Assembly: GCF_014235875.1 (NCBI RefSeq)
Contig: NZ_JACJUK010000004.1
Span: 310,001 to 374,000 of the forward strand
Reading direction: 5' to 3'
Length of the DNA: 64,000 nucleotides
DNA from: Croceivirga lutea
GTDB taxonomy: Bacteria > Bacteroidota > Bacteroidia > Flavobacteriales > Flavobacteriaceae
Below the pieces are notes generated by a model. It was not told the DNA's origin. It saw only the letters and a program-made list of their open reading frames with translations, and did not search any database. The translations under genes and the position numbers were made by a program. Below, piece after piece: positions 25,857-35,915 of the stretch (its first letter is position 1; every line of letters starts with the position of its first letter).

Positions 25857-28800
25857 ATGTCCTCACGAAAAACCAGGCAGTTCGTAATTGCCTTGCTATT
25901 GGTGGTAGTAACATCAGTATTTAGTTATTCGGCGGTCGCAACAAATGTTGTTTTAGGTGTTTTTCTTGAAAATAAAGAAATCGCTAAAACACCAAAAGTC
26001 GATAAGCCCATGGAAATGGCGAGTACTGTCTCAAAAACAGCTGAGGTTGGTTTTGAAAGTGCGCCATATTTTACAACAATTTTACAAGGTGCTAATGAGG
26101 AGGCGGTGTGCCCAAATGACGGTAGTACCTTGGCTAAGTATTTTCTATGTGGAACCAGTGATGTACGAACGCTTACCCTAAACCAAACAGGTAGCTCATA
26201 TGATTGGCAGAAATTAGACCCCAATACTTGTGCACCTACGGTGGTTGATGATTGCCCTACTATCAATACTACTTGTACATGGAATACAGTTGGTAGTGAC
26301 CCTACTTATAATTTAGATTCGCCTGGTGAATATCGTGTAAGAGTTAATTCTGGTCAGTTTTATTATTTTAAAGTAACTCAGAATCCGTTAAATCCACAAT
26401 TAGTTTATGAGGATATTATTTGTGGAAATCCGGGAAGGGTAGAAGTGACCAACGTACCAAACGGATATGAATATAGTTTAAACAGTGCTTCGGGTCCTTT
26501 TCAAGACGACCCATTTTTTGACATTACATCAGCCGGAGATTATACCGTTTATGTGCGTTTGAAAGATGTGTCTTCTACGGCTTGTCTTTTCCCATCGAAC
26601 ACAGTTAATATACAAGATTTAGATATAGCTGTAAGTGTTGCTAAAACTGATATTTTATGTAGCGGTGAGCAAGGAAGCGTAACCGTAAACGTAAGTGGTG
26701 TTCCAGGATTTTATACGTATCGCTTAATTAAAAACGGGGTTACGGTAGATACCTTTGGCCCTAATAATGCAGATTCGTACACATTTGCAAGCGTGGTAAC
26801 GGGCACGTATTCGGTAAGAGTACAAACTAACGATTGTGATATCACCATTGATACAGATGTAAATGGCGACCCTATTGAGATTGGTAGTGGAATTAGTCCG
26901 TTAAACGTATCCACGGCTGCTAGTGATAGTTTTGGTTGTGGCGCATCATCTGTTGATGTAACTGTGAATACAACGGGTGGAACGGCGCCTTACAGATTTA
27001 GTGTTGATGGCGGGGCTTTTGGTTCTACATATACCAATAGCTCTACCTTTTCTGTAGCAAGTGCGGGCACATATGCGATAACAGTGGAAGATGCTAACGG
27101 ATGTCAAAGAGATGCCTCAGTTACCGTTGAAAATATTCCACCTCCTGTTTTTAATGTTACGGCTCAAGATGCAAGTTGCGGTGGAACTAATAACGGTCAA
27201 GTTGCGGTCAATGTAACTAACGGATACGGTTACAATATTGAATTCAGTATTGATAATGGAGCATCTTATCAGGTAAGTAATATTTTTTCGGGTTTAGCAC
27301 CCGGTAGTTATGATGTAATGTTGCGCTATACACAAGATTCGTTTACTTGTACAACACCTGCTCAGACAGCAACAGTAGGTACACCTTCAAATATCATTGC
27401 AACAGCTAATGCAGATGCTACCCCTAGTTGTGGTAATGAAAACGGAGGTCAAATTTCAATAGCTGGTGTATCTGGTGGTAGTGCACCTTATGAGTTTAGC
27501 ATTGGAGCTGGTTTTAGCAGTACAGCTACCTTCACCAATTTGGGTATAGGAACATACACCCCTCAAATAAGAGATGCCAATGGATGTGTGCAAACACTTT
27601 CAGACATCATTTTTACTGCCTTAGATAAACCTACAAACTTATCATTTACTATTTCTAGTTTAGACTGTATAACTACAACAGCTTCGGTAACAGTTAGTGA
27701 AACTGGAGGCGTTGGACCGTATACCTATGAAATAATTTCTCCAGCCTCAGCTGCAATCAATAACGGAAACAATACGGTTTTTAGCGGTTTGGGTTTAGGT
27801 TCCTACATATTTAGAGTTACAGATGCCGCAGGCTGTTCATATGACGAAAGCTATGCTATTACAGATATTAGTTCAATACGTGTGCAAGCCCAGCAAGTAA
27901 GTCCAATTACTTGTTTTGGAGATACCAATGGAGTGGGGCGTTTTATAGTTGACAGTTTTAGTAACACCTTTAGCTATGCTATTGATGGTGGTAGTGCTGT
28001 AACAGGGCAAACTAATGGAGTAATAACAGTTAACAATTTAGCTGCTGGCAGCTATACCATTACTGTTACAGACGAAGATACCAATTGTACAGACACGTCA
28101 ACTTTAATTATTGATGGACCAGCTTCTGCATTTAATCTAGATAGTTTAGATGTTGACCCCATGAATTGTCAGAATGGTAATATTGGCGCAGTTCGGGTAA
28201 ATACTTCTGGGGGTTGGGGTGGCACAACTTATGAACTTATTCAACCAGATGGAACTCGAAGAGGGCCAAAAAGTGGCCGAAACTTTTCAGGGCTTTCACA
28301 ATCTGGTACCTATACAGTTATTGCTACAGATTTAAACGGATGTAGCCAAACCGATACTTTTACACTTAATGCCCTAGGGGCACCAATTTTGACTGTGGAC
28401 AATGCAGCGTCGGACTTTTGTTACGATGCTTTCGACGCTGCTTCCCTAGTCTTCAACACAACCGGCGGATTAGCGCCTTACGAGTATAGAATAAACAATG
28501 GGGTTTTTAGTGCAACTTCGAGTTTTTCAAATCTTACACCAGGTACTTATACTATTGATGTTGCAGACGCTAATGATTGTAGAGATTCTATAACCATAAC
28601 AATTGCTCCACAAATTAATGCGGCCGCAGAGATTACTCAAGAATTAGAGTGTTCTGGGCCAGATGGTCAGATTGAAGTTACCATTTCTGATGGGTACCCT
28701 GCCGGAAGTAATTACGATTCTTATGAAGTAAGTATTAATGGCGGACCTTTTACTTCAGATAGCAATCCGATTACAGGAAATTCTTTTACCTACACCGTAC

Positions 28801-31800
28801 CAAATGATGGTTCTATAACCACACCAACAACCTATCGTTTTATGGTTAGCGATAGTCAAGGCTGCACCAATGTTTCTAATGAAGTTAGTATAGTTCCTCA
28901 GGAAAATATCGCCGGATTTGTAACCGTAACAGATACCCAATGTGGTGATTTCAATAGCGGTATTGTGTACTTAACTCCAGATACCTCTCAAGGTGTACCG
29001 CCATTTAGTTATAGTAACGATGGTGGATTAACCTTTGGTTCACAAAATGTATTTTCTGGTTACGCACCAGGAACCTATACAGATTTTGTTATACGAGATA
29101 GTAGAGGTTGTGTGAGTATACCCTTGACTGCAACTATAGCATCAAGCAGCCCTATAGACGCTACGGTAACGCCTACTCCAGCAGTTTGTTCAACCGGAAA
29201 CGTTGAAGGGGAATTAGCCGTAACTGTAAGTAACGGTTCTGCACCTTATGAATTTACACTTTTGGATATCAGTGGAAATGTGGTGTCAACTATTGGCCCC
29301 ACCCCAAGTGCCACGGTGAACTTCACCAATTTGCCCCAAGGTGACTACACCGTGGTTACCACTGATGCTACGGGCTGTGAAGATAGAGATACGTTAAGAT
29401 TAACTGAGGATACCGTTACTATAACCCCGTTGCCAGACCCCTTGTCTATATGTACTTCAGGTTTAACTGAAACCATCACCATAAATGGTGGTGTAGGGCC
29501 TTTTTTAATTCGTTTAGTAGGGGAGAGTGGACCAAGATACACACCAAATTCGCCTCCGAGAACACATACTTTTACAGGTTTAGATTTTGGAACAGAATAT
29601 ATTGTTGAGGTTGAAGATACCGGTACAGGATGTTTGTACTTAGAATATATTCCACCATACGCTGGTCCATCCGCTTTAGATGTACAAGTAACTGCTAACG
29701 ATGCTACTTGTGGCGTTGCAGGTAGCGGAGAATTAAGTTATACAGTTTCAGGAGCAACAGGAGCCACTGTAGAAATAACAGTAACCAACACCGATACTGG
29801 CGCCGTTGTCTTCGGACCAAGTACTGAGTCCGCTTCTGGACCTTTTGCAGCCGTTACCGGGCTTACACCAGGTAATTATCAAGTAACTGTTAATGATACC
29901 GCAAGTGGTTGTACAGATAGTAGTTTAACAGCAATTGAAGTTAATTCACCCTCATTAGTATTGGTAGCTAATGTTCCAGCAACCTGCAATTCAGGTGCTA
30001 TTGTAACGGTACGTGGTGCAGGAGGTTCACCAGCCTATGGTTTTGCCTATGTACCAAACGGTGACCCCGCACCATCTGCATTTACTTCGGAAACAACCTA
30101 TACGCTTTCGGGTCCGTTTCCGAGAGATTATGATTTTTATGTTGAAGATGCCAATGGCTGTATAAGCTTTAGCACAGTAACCGTGACTGAAGAACCAGGA
30201 ATGCCTACGCCAACTATTGATGTTATTAATCAATGTGTAGCAACAAGCGGTTTTCAAATTAATATTACTGCACCATTATCTACGGGTTCAGGTTTACCCG
30301 AAGAAACCTTTCAATATGATATTGGAGGCGGTTATCAAGACAGTCCAAATTTTGTAGTGCCTAACGCAGGAGTGTATAGAATAACTGTTCGTGATGGTAA
30401 TGGTTGTACACTAACGGTAACTGCTAGGGTGTATGATTTCTTTGCCATATCAGCTCAAGCAAGTTCAGAGCCAACATGTAATGCTGGTGATGGTATTATT
30501 ACCGTAACTACCACCGGTGGTAGTGGAAATTTTGAGTATCAGTTACGAGACGATGCTACAATGCTTCCTATTGGGCCACCTCAGAATACCAATACCTTTA
30601 CCAATATTGCCCCTGGCGATTATAACATTTTAGTAACCGATTTAAATTCTAACACTTTACCGTTGTGTTCAGATGTTGCTGTGGTAAATGTTTCTACAGT
30701 TACCAATCCGGTAATCTCGGCAACTCCTTCAACAGATGTGAGCTGTTCTGGAGCAAACGATGGTTCCATTAGCGTAGAATTAGCACCTGGAACAGCTACC
30801 GATACGCCTTTAGAATATTATTTATATGATGGGTCAACCGCAACAGTCATTGCCGGACCTCAAGCATCTTCATTTTTTGATAATCTAGGTGCAAATACTT
30901 ACCAGGTTGAAGTAGTATCCTACCGTGGTTGTGCCGTTCGTTCAGCAGATATTATTATCACAGAACCAACAGCTTTAGATTTAACGGTAATTAGTACAGA
31001 TTTTGTTTGTAATCCGTCTAGCAATCAATTCACTACTGCAACGCTGACAGCATTTGTAGATAGTAATGGAGATGGTAGTGGAACACCAACAGGTACAGGA
31101 CCTTACACCTTTAGTATGAATGACGGTACCGCGGCATTTGACGGTACCAACTTTCAAACCAGTAATCAGTTTACGGTAATAGACAATGGAACCCCTCAAA
31201 CGATACTAATTACAGCAAGAGACCAAAACGGTTGTGAAAGCACATCAACAGTGAATTTGGTGCCGCCAACAGATTTGACATTTAGTTTTGCTGTGAATCC
31301 TATTAATTGCGATGCGAGCGGTTTTGGTGTAGCCCCTGGTTCAATTGATATAACCATTGACCAAGGTCCAGGTAATTATGAAGTTGAAATTCTGCCTTTG
31401 GGCTCAGAACCAGCAAGAAGTTCAGGCGGAACGGCTACTATAAATTGGCCCGTATCAACGCCTGGTGATTATATTTTTGCCGTTACCAATTTAGATTCTG
31501 GTGGTTGTACGTATTTAACTTCAATTGTAGCAATGCCAGAATATAATACTATAGCAGCTACCATAGCAGAAGTAAAACCCATTTCATGTTTTGGGGGTAA
31601 TGATGGTGAGATTAGTATTGAAATCGCAAATTATTCAGGTCAATACAATTACGAAGTATTCTCAAGAGACAACAGTGGCGTAGAAACGAGCACAGGAGTG
31701 GTAGGAAGCTTTGATACCAATAACCCAATTAGTTCTCCAGAAATTATCACAGGCTTACCAGCAGGTAATATGGTAGTTCGTATTGAAGCCACAGACGCTC

Positions 31801-34157
31801 CGTTTTGTGATGTGTTTAGTAACGTTGCCACTATTAGAAGTCCAGATAGGCCTTTGACTTCCAATTTGGTACAAACCGCAGCAGTTACATGTAACACGCC
31901 AGGATTAGGAGAAATTACTGCAGCCGGTGACGGTGGTTGGGGTACCTATGAATATCAGCTAGTAGCACCAGATGGAGTAACCGTTTTGGTAGATTTTCCT
32001 AATACCAATCCTATCTTTTCTGATTTATCAGAAGGAACATATACTATAAATACAAGAGATATTAACGGATGTGTTTATGCTGAAACCATAACGTTATCCT
32101 TGCCAACAGCAATCTATGCTGATATTCAGGTAGTAAGCCCTTTACGTTGTAATAATGATAATGACGGGGTAATTGAAGCCTTTACTATTTCTGGTGGTCA
32201 GGGCGTAGGTAACTATTTATTCCAATTAACTAGGTTAGAAGACGGTTCTACGAGCGGATTACAAACCACACCACAATTTGGTAATTTATCAGCCGGTGAT
32301 TACACCATTACAGTGTTTGATGGATGGAATTGTAGTTATACGACAGTGCCAATTACAATTCAAGACCCTGAAATTGTTGAAGCAGAATTGGTGGAATTAC
32401 AACCTCCAGGATGTGGTGATATAGGTAGAATGCAACTCACCATTGCCAATCCAGAACCAGGTTTAGAATATTTTTATCGTCGTTCTGGTACAACAGATGC
32501 TTTTCAACCTTTTGGGGTAGGTAATGTAAGTGTAGAAATTACGGCAGATATTAATGTTGATGCGGGGCCATTTCAGTATGATATTCAGAATTCTAACGGT
32601 TGTCCGTTCGAACGTTCAAATCAAATATCGCTGGATGCTGCAGCACCTTTGGTAATCGATTTAGACTTAACTAATGCTACAATTAATTGTGCAGGTGAAG
32701 CAACGGGAATTATTCGTTCTGAGGCTTTTGGAGGAATTGGTAACTACAGATATACCTTGTTAAATTCTGACACACCACCTAATCCTTCAGCAACTAACGT
32801 AATTAGGGAAGAACAAGATTCTGGAATCTTTAGAAATCTTAATCCAGGAACCTATTACGTGTATGCCCGTAGTGGAGGATGCGAAGCCATCTCACCACCA
32901 ATCATTATAGAGCCAAAACCACCATTAGTATTAGAGTATTTAGATGTGCAATCCCCAACTTGTTATGGTGAAACCAACGGTCAAATAGTGTTAGAAGCAA
33001 GTGGTGGAACAGGTAGAATACGGTATTCTATTTCTGATACGTTGAGTGAGTTTTTTGAAGGTGATGACGCTACTAATCCGAATAGAAAAACCTTTGATGG
33101 ATTATCACCAAGACAGTATGATATTATTATTCAAGATGAATTGGGTTGTACCATTACCAGAACAGTAACCGTAGAACAGCCAGAAGAACTAGTAGCCTCA
33201 ATTGCTTCGGTGACACCAGAAACCTGTTTAAATGATATGGATGGTGGATTTACCCTTAACGTAATAGGCGGAACACCACCATATTACACCAGTGTAAACT
33301 CGGTAGATGAAGCAGATTTTGTGCAAAATACAGAACTCGTTTTTGATACTATGCAGGCAGGAGAAACCTATGTTATATTTATCAGAGATGAAGCAGGTTG
33401 TGATACCAATATAACGGTAGAAATTCCGGTTGGCGTTGACCTAGTTGCAGAATCTACAGTAGCGTACGGGTGCGAGGGAATTTTTCCAAATAACACGGCC
33501 ACAGTAGCGCTCACAGATGAAAGTATGTATGCCGATGTTCTATATTCTTTAGATGTAGATGATATTACAATTGCAAGTGATAAAAAGGTATTTGGTGATT
33601 TAGAACCAGGTAAACACACCGTATATGTCTATCATAAAAATGGATGTACCACATTTACAGAATTTGAAATAGATGCTTATGAACCATTAATGGTAGAGTT
33701 TGGCCAAATTGACCCAACTTCAATAACCGTAATTGCATCTGGAGGTTTTGGAGATTATGAGTATTTCTTCAATGGTGAATCGTACGGTTCTAATAATGTA
33801 TTTGAGTCAATAATTACACAAGATGTAGAAGTTGAGGTTAGAGATAGCATGGGTTGTGTAGCTATGCTAATGGTACCTTTTGAATTTAACGAAATGCCCG
33901 AACTGCCCGACTTTTTTACGCCTGATGGTGATGTGTTGAACGAATTTTGGGGTGTAGAAAATGCCGAATTATTCCCCAATATTGAAGTAAAGATTTATGA
34001 CCGTTACGGTCGTGTAATTGCACATTTAAGAGAGGTAGTAAAATGGGATGGTACCTATGAGGGTCTACCGTTACCAACAGGTGACTATTGGTATGTAGTA
34101 AATGCTAATGATGACAGAAATCAACGTTTTGTAGGTCATTTTACATTATATCGATAA
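25857..34157 (+). CDS. Giant SprB-repeat surface protein with T9SS type B sorting domain
   Basis: A 2766-residue secreted protein. An N-terminal signal peptide (about 8-30) is followed by a short spacer and close to thirty degenerate repeats of about 80-90 residues. Each ends in a pattern like GTYTITVTDxxGC and begins with a Cys/Asn-Gly motif such as CFGDTNG. These are SprB repeats, as in the mobile adhesin of flavobacterial gliding. The last about 90 residues (FFTPDGDVLNEFW ... VKIYDRYGRVI ... GDYWYVV) are the CHU_C/gliding type B domain recognised by type IX secretion. The product is expected on the cell surface, for adhesion or gliding. No PorP/SprF-like partner gene follows; a tRNA and an element remnant come next. 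Confidence 0.95.
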   Translation: MSSRKTRQFVIALLLVVVTSVFSYSAVATNVVLGVFLENKEIAKTPKVDKPMEMASTVSKTAEVGFESAPYFTTILQGANEEAVCPNDGSTLAKYFLCGTSDVRTLTLNQTGSSYDWQKLDPNTCAPTVVDDCPTINTTCTWNTVGSDPTYNLDSPGEYRVRVNSGQFYYFKVTQNPLNPQLVYEDIICGNPGRVEVTNVPNGYEYSLNSASGPFQDDPFFDITSAGDYTVYVRLKDVSSTACLFPSNTVNIQDLDIAVSVAKTDILCSGEQGSVTVNVSGVPGFYTYRLIKNGVTVDTFGPNNADSYTFASVVTGTYSVRVQTNDCDITIDTDVNGDPIEIGSGISPLNVSTAASDSFGCGASSVDVTVNTTGGTAPYRFSVDGGAFGSTYTNSSTFSVASAGTYAITVEDANGCQRDASVTVENIPPPVFNVTAQDASCGGTNNGQVAVNVTNGYGYNIEFSIDNGASYQVSNIFSGLAPGSYDVMLRYTQDSFTCTTPAQTATVGTPSNIIATANADATPSCGNENGGQISIAGVSGGSAPYEFSIGAGFSSTATFTNLGIGTYTPQIRDANGCVQTLSDIIFTALDKPTNLSFTISSLDCITTTASVTVSETGGVGPYTYEIISPASAAINNGNNTVFSGLGLGSYIFRVTDAAGCSYDESYAITDISSIRVQAQQVSPITCFGDTNGVGRFIVDSFSNTFSYAIDGGSAVTGQTNGVITVNNLAAGSYTITVTDEDTNCTDTSTLIIDGPASAFNLDSLDVDPMNCQNGNIGAVRVNTSGGWGGTTYELIQPDGTRRGPKSGRNFSGLSQSGTYTVIATDLNGCSQTDTFTLNALGAPILTVDNAASDFCYDAFDAASLVFNTTGGLAPYEYRINNGVFSATSSFSNLTPGTYTIDVADANDCRDSITITIAPQINAAAEITQELECSGPDGQIEVTISDGYPAGSNYDSYEVSINGGPFTSDSNPITGNSFTYTVPNDGSITTPTTYRFMVSDSQGCTNVSNEVSIVPQENIAGFVTVTDTQCGDFNSGIVYLTPDTSQGVPPFSYSNDGGLTFGSQNVFSGYAPGTYTDFVIRDSRGCVSIPLTATIASSSPIDATVTPTPAVCSTGNVEGELAVTVSNGSAPYEFTLLDISGNVVSTIGPTPSATVNFTNLPQGDYTVVTTDATGCEDRDTLRLTEDTVTITPLPDPLSICTSGLTETITINGGVGPFLIRLVGESGPRYTPNSPPRTHTFTGLDFGTEYIVEVEDTGTGCLYLEYIPPYAGPSALDVQVTANDATCGVAGSGELSYTVSGATGATVEITVTNTDTGAVVFGPSTESASGPFAAVTGLTPGNYQVTVNDTASGCTDSSLTAIEVNSPSLVLVANVPATCNSGAIVTVRGAGGSPAYGFAYVPNGDPAPSAFTSETTYTLSGPFPRDYDFYVEDANGCISFSTVTVTEEPGMPTPTIDVINQCVATSGFQINITAPLSTGSGLPEETFQYDIGGGYQDSPNFVVPNAGVYRITVRDGNGCTLTVTARVYDFFAISAQASSEPTCNAGDGIITVTTTGGSGNFEYQLRDDATMLPIGPPQNTNTFTNIAPGDYNILVTDLNSNTLPLCSDVAVVNVSTVTNPVISATPSTDVSCSGANDGSISVELAPGTATDTPLEYYLYDGSTATVIAGPQASSFFDNLGANTYQVEVVSYRGCAVRSADIIITEPTALDLTVISTDFVCNPSSNQFTTATLTAFVDSNGDGSGTPTGTGPYTFSMNDGTAAFDGTNFQTSNQFTVIDNGTPQTILITARDQNGCESTSTVNLVPPTDLTFSFAVNPINCDASGFGVAPGSIDITIDQGPGNYEVEILPLGSEPARSSGGTATINWPVSTPGDYIFAVTNLDSGGCTYLTSIVAMPEYNTIAATIAEVKPISCFGGNDGEISIEIANYSGQYNYEVFSRDNSGVETSTGVVGSFDTNNPISSPEIITGLPAGNMVVRIEATDAPFCDVFSNVATIRSPDRPLTSNLVQTAAVTCNTPGLGEITAAGDGGWGTYEYQLVAPDGVTVLVDFPNTNPIFSDLSEGTYTINTRDINGCVYAETITLSLPTAIYADIQVVSPLRCNNDNDGVIEAFTISGGQGVGNYLFQLTRLEDGSTSGLQTTPQFGNLSAGDYTITVFDGWNCSYTTVPITIQDPEIVEAELVELQPPGCGDIGRMQLTIANPEPGLEYFYRRSGTTDAFQPFGVGNVSVEITADINVDAGPFQYDIQNSNGCPFERSNQISLDAAAPLVIDLDLTNATINCAGEATGIIRSEAFGGIGNYRYTLLNSDTPPNPSATNVIREEQDSGIFRNLNPGTYYVYARSGGCEAISPPIIIEPKPPLVLEYLDVQSPTCYGETNGQIVLEASGGTGRIRYSISDTLSEFFEGDDATNPNRKTFDGLSPRQYDIIIQDELGCTITRTVTVEQPEELVASIASVTPETCLNDMDGGFTLNVIGGTPPYYTSVNSVDEADFVQNTELVFDTMQAGETYVIFIRDEAGCDTNITVEIPVGVDLVAESTVAYGCEGIFPNNTATVALTDESMYADVLYSLDVDDITIASDKKVFGDLEPGKHTVYVYHKNGCTTFTEFEIDAYEPLMVEFGQIDPTSITVIASGGFGDYEYFFNGESYGSNNVFESIITQDVEVEVRDSMGCVAMLMVPFEFNEMPELPDFFTPDGDVLNEFWGVENAELFPNIEVKIYDRYGRVIAHLREVVKWDGTYEGLPLPTGDYWYVVNANDDRNQRFVGHFTLYR

Positions 34158-34190
34158 TCAGATAGTTTTAAAAAATCCATAATTAAGTGC

Positions 34191-34198
34191 TATTTTTG
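34191..34198 (+). promoter_or_regulatory. Predicted tRNA-Pro -7 box
   Basis: TATTTTTG fits TAnnTTTG and ends 12 bases before the mature tRNA. Confidence 0.5.
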
Positions 34199-34210
34199 CA
34201 TCCCAAAATT

Positions 34211-34285
34211 CGGGATGTGGCGCAGTCCGGTTAGCGTACACGGCTGGGGGCCGTGTGGTCGCAGGTTCAAATCCTGTCATCCCGA
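34211..34285 (+). tRNA. tRNA-Pro (anticodon GGG)
   Basis: Cloverleaf by eye: acceptor CGGGATG (34211-34217) pairs with CATCCCG (34278-34284), discriminator A at 34285. The anticodon stem CACGG/CCGTG encloses loop CTGGGGG with anticodon GGG at 34246-34248. The T-arm is GCAGG-TTCAAAT-CCTGT. CCA is not encoded. The 3' end adjoins an integrase relic, so it was probably the attachment site. Confidence 0.96.
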
Positions 34286-34310
34286 CAAATTATAGTATCA
34301 ATCTATAGCA

Positions 34311-34344
34311 AAAACCTGTTAATCGTATGATTATCAGGTTTTTT
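34311..34344 (+). terminator. Rho-independent terminator after tRNA-Pro
   Basis: AAAACCTGTTAATC, loop GTAT, GATTATCAGGTTTT forms a stem of about 13 pairs with one T-T mismatch and ends in a T-run. It is 26 bases after the tRNA. Confidence 0.85.
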
Positions 34345-34394
34345 CGTTTTTAGGGATATCAAAACATATCATTTAATCCTAATAGAAATGTCAA

Positions 34395-34440
34395 CAAATC
34401 GGTCAACAAATTTAAAACTGTAAAAGTGTTGACCTATTTG
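34395..34440 (+). repeat. Inverted repeat upstream of integrase relic
   Basis: CAAATCGGTCAAC (34395-34407) and GTTGACCTATTTG (34428-34440) are inverted copies with one mismatch. GTCAACAAAT also occurs twice as a direct repeat (34390-34412). Such sites beside an integrase and a tRNA are typical of arm-type binding sites, which is an inference. Confidence 0.55.
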
Positions 34441-34536
34441 TTAAAAAGCCAAATGCGTTGACTAAATAAATGTATCTTTATAAGTGATTTGACTTTCGTC
34501 TGATAACAAAATAAATGTTAATTAAAAGACGAAATC

Positions 34537-35685
34537 GTGAAGACATCTTCAACATTCAGTATTCTCTTCTGGGTAGATTTTTCCAGAGTCAAAAACAATC
34601 AGGCCTCACTTTATGCTAGAATTACCGTAAATGGTAAACGGGCAGTCATTAGTTTAAAACGGAAAATTTTAATATCGGGCTGGGATGTGCATAAAAACCG
34701 AGCTAAAGGGACTAGCCAAAAATCGAGAATACTTAACAGCTATTTGGACGAGACCTATAATCACTTATTTCAGTGCTACCGAGATTTAAAGACTGATAAT
34801 AAGCTAATTACCGCACAGGCAGTTAAGGCAAGATTCCTTCGGGTAGATGATGCCCATCGTTCGGTTACGGATATTATTGCTTACCATAACGAGGACATGA
34901 GGGGCAAGTTAAAATGGGGAACCCAAAAAAATTATTTCACCACACAAAAATATGTTTCCAAATTCCTACTAAAAACTTATAAGTCCTCGGATATGTAATT
35001 GAGTGAACTCGACTATGACTTTATCATAAAATTTGAAAAATTTCTAAGGTCTTACGTACCTGAAGACCATCAACAGAGAATGGGTAACAATACTGTGATG
35101 AAACATATAGCACATTTCAGAAAATTAATCAACCTTTCTCTAAAATTGGAATGGATACATCGTGATCCCTTTATCAACTTCGAATCAAAATATATTAAAA
35201 CGGAAAGAGGCTTTTTAAGACTTGACGAACTTCAAGCAATAGAAGAAAAGTCCTTTGCCACAACTAGACTTCAGCTGGTAAAGGATTTGTTTGTTTTTAG
35301 TTGCTATACGAGTTTGAGTTATATCGATGTAATTAACCTGACCGGAGAAAACCTATGTATTGGAATAGATGGCGAACTTTGGATATATTATCGTCGAGAA
35401 AAGACAACTAAGCCTATTCGAGTTCCATTATTACCAAAAGCACTTGAAATTGTTGAAAAATATAAGAGCAATAAAAAATCTATTTCACAAGACACCATAT
35501 TCCCTAAAATCACTAACCAAAAGCTAAATTCCTATTTAAAGGAAATAGCAGATGTATGTGGTATTCAAAAGAACCTCACATTTCATATCGCTAGACATAC
35601 TTTTGCAACAACGGTAACGCTGAGTAATGGTATGCCCATTGAGACAGTTTCAAAATTATTAGGTCATTCTAGAATAGCGACAACT
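34537..35685 (+). pseudogene. Tyrosine recombinase/integrase, internal stop and lost C-terminus
   Basis: One frame from GTG 34537 reads as a Bacteroidota tyrosine integrase: an Arm-DNA-binding domain (ILFWVDFSRVKN ... GKRAVISLKRKI), a SAM-like core domain, and a catalytic domain with HIARHTFATTV and LLGHSRIATT. Two lesions are seen. A TAA at 34996-34998 splits the frame exactly where related integrases have a Tyr codon (SDM-stop-LSELDY). After codon ATT-type IATT at 35685 the frame runs into the reverse strand of ssb, so the catalytic tyrosine region is gone. The box-I arginine is Ser (TSLSYIDV), which is common in this subfamily. It is the relic of an element integrated at tRNA-Pro. Confidence 0.92.
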
Positions 35686-35915
35686 CCGATTTCTTTGCCT
35701 TTTCCGGCATATTTCTCTATAATTTCAGCCGTCTTGCCCCAAGCTACGATGGTGTGCCAGTTGGTTTCCGTTTGTTTCTCCCCCTTTGAGTCTTTGTAAT
35801 ACTCATTGGTGGCTAGTGAAAAACGGGCTACTTTTTTGCCGCTTTCCAAGTTTGTAATGGTTGGTTCCTGTCCAACATTTCCGATTAACTGTACATGATT
35901 TTTGATACTACTCAT
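35685..35915 (-). pseudogene. ssb: Single-stranded DNA-binding protein, 3'-truncated
   Basis: The first about 77 residues are a clear OB-fold SSB: SIKNHVQLIGNVGQEPTI, KVARFSLATNEYY and NWHTIVAWGKTAEI, breaking off after KGKEIG. The remaining frame to 35664 (VVAILE) is reverse-strand integrase sequence, not SSB. Roughly the last quarter of the OB fold and the whole acidic tail are missing. Accessory ssb genes are typical cargo of flavobacterial integrative elements. A fragment could still be translated, but it would lack one OB strand and the tail. Confidence 0.9.

Noticed and set aside
25857-34157. Internal repeats of the giant gene as a CRISPR or DNA satellite
   Set aside because: The repetition is at protein level (SprB repeats of 80-90 residues) with highly diverged DNA and no constant spacer length.
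35664-35799. Overlapping ends of integrase and ssb frames as real coding sequence
   Set aside because: Each tail is the reverse strand of the other gene and has no family similarity; it arises from the deletion joint.
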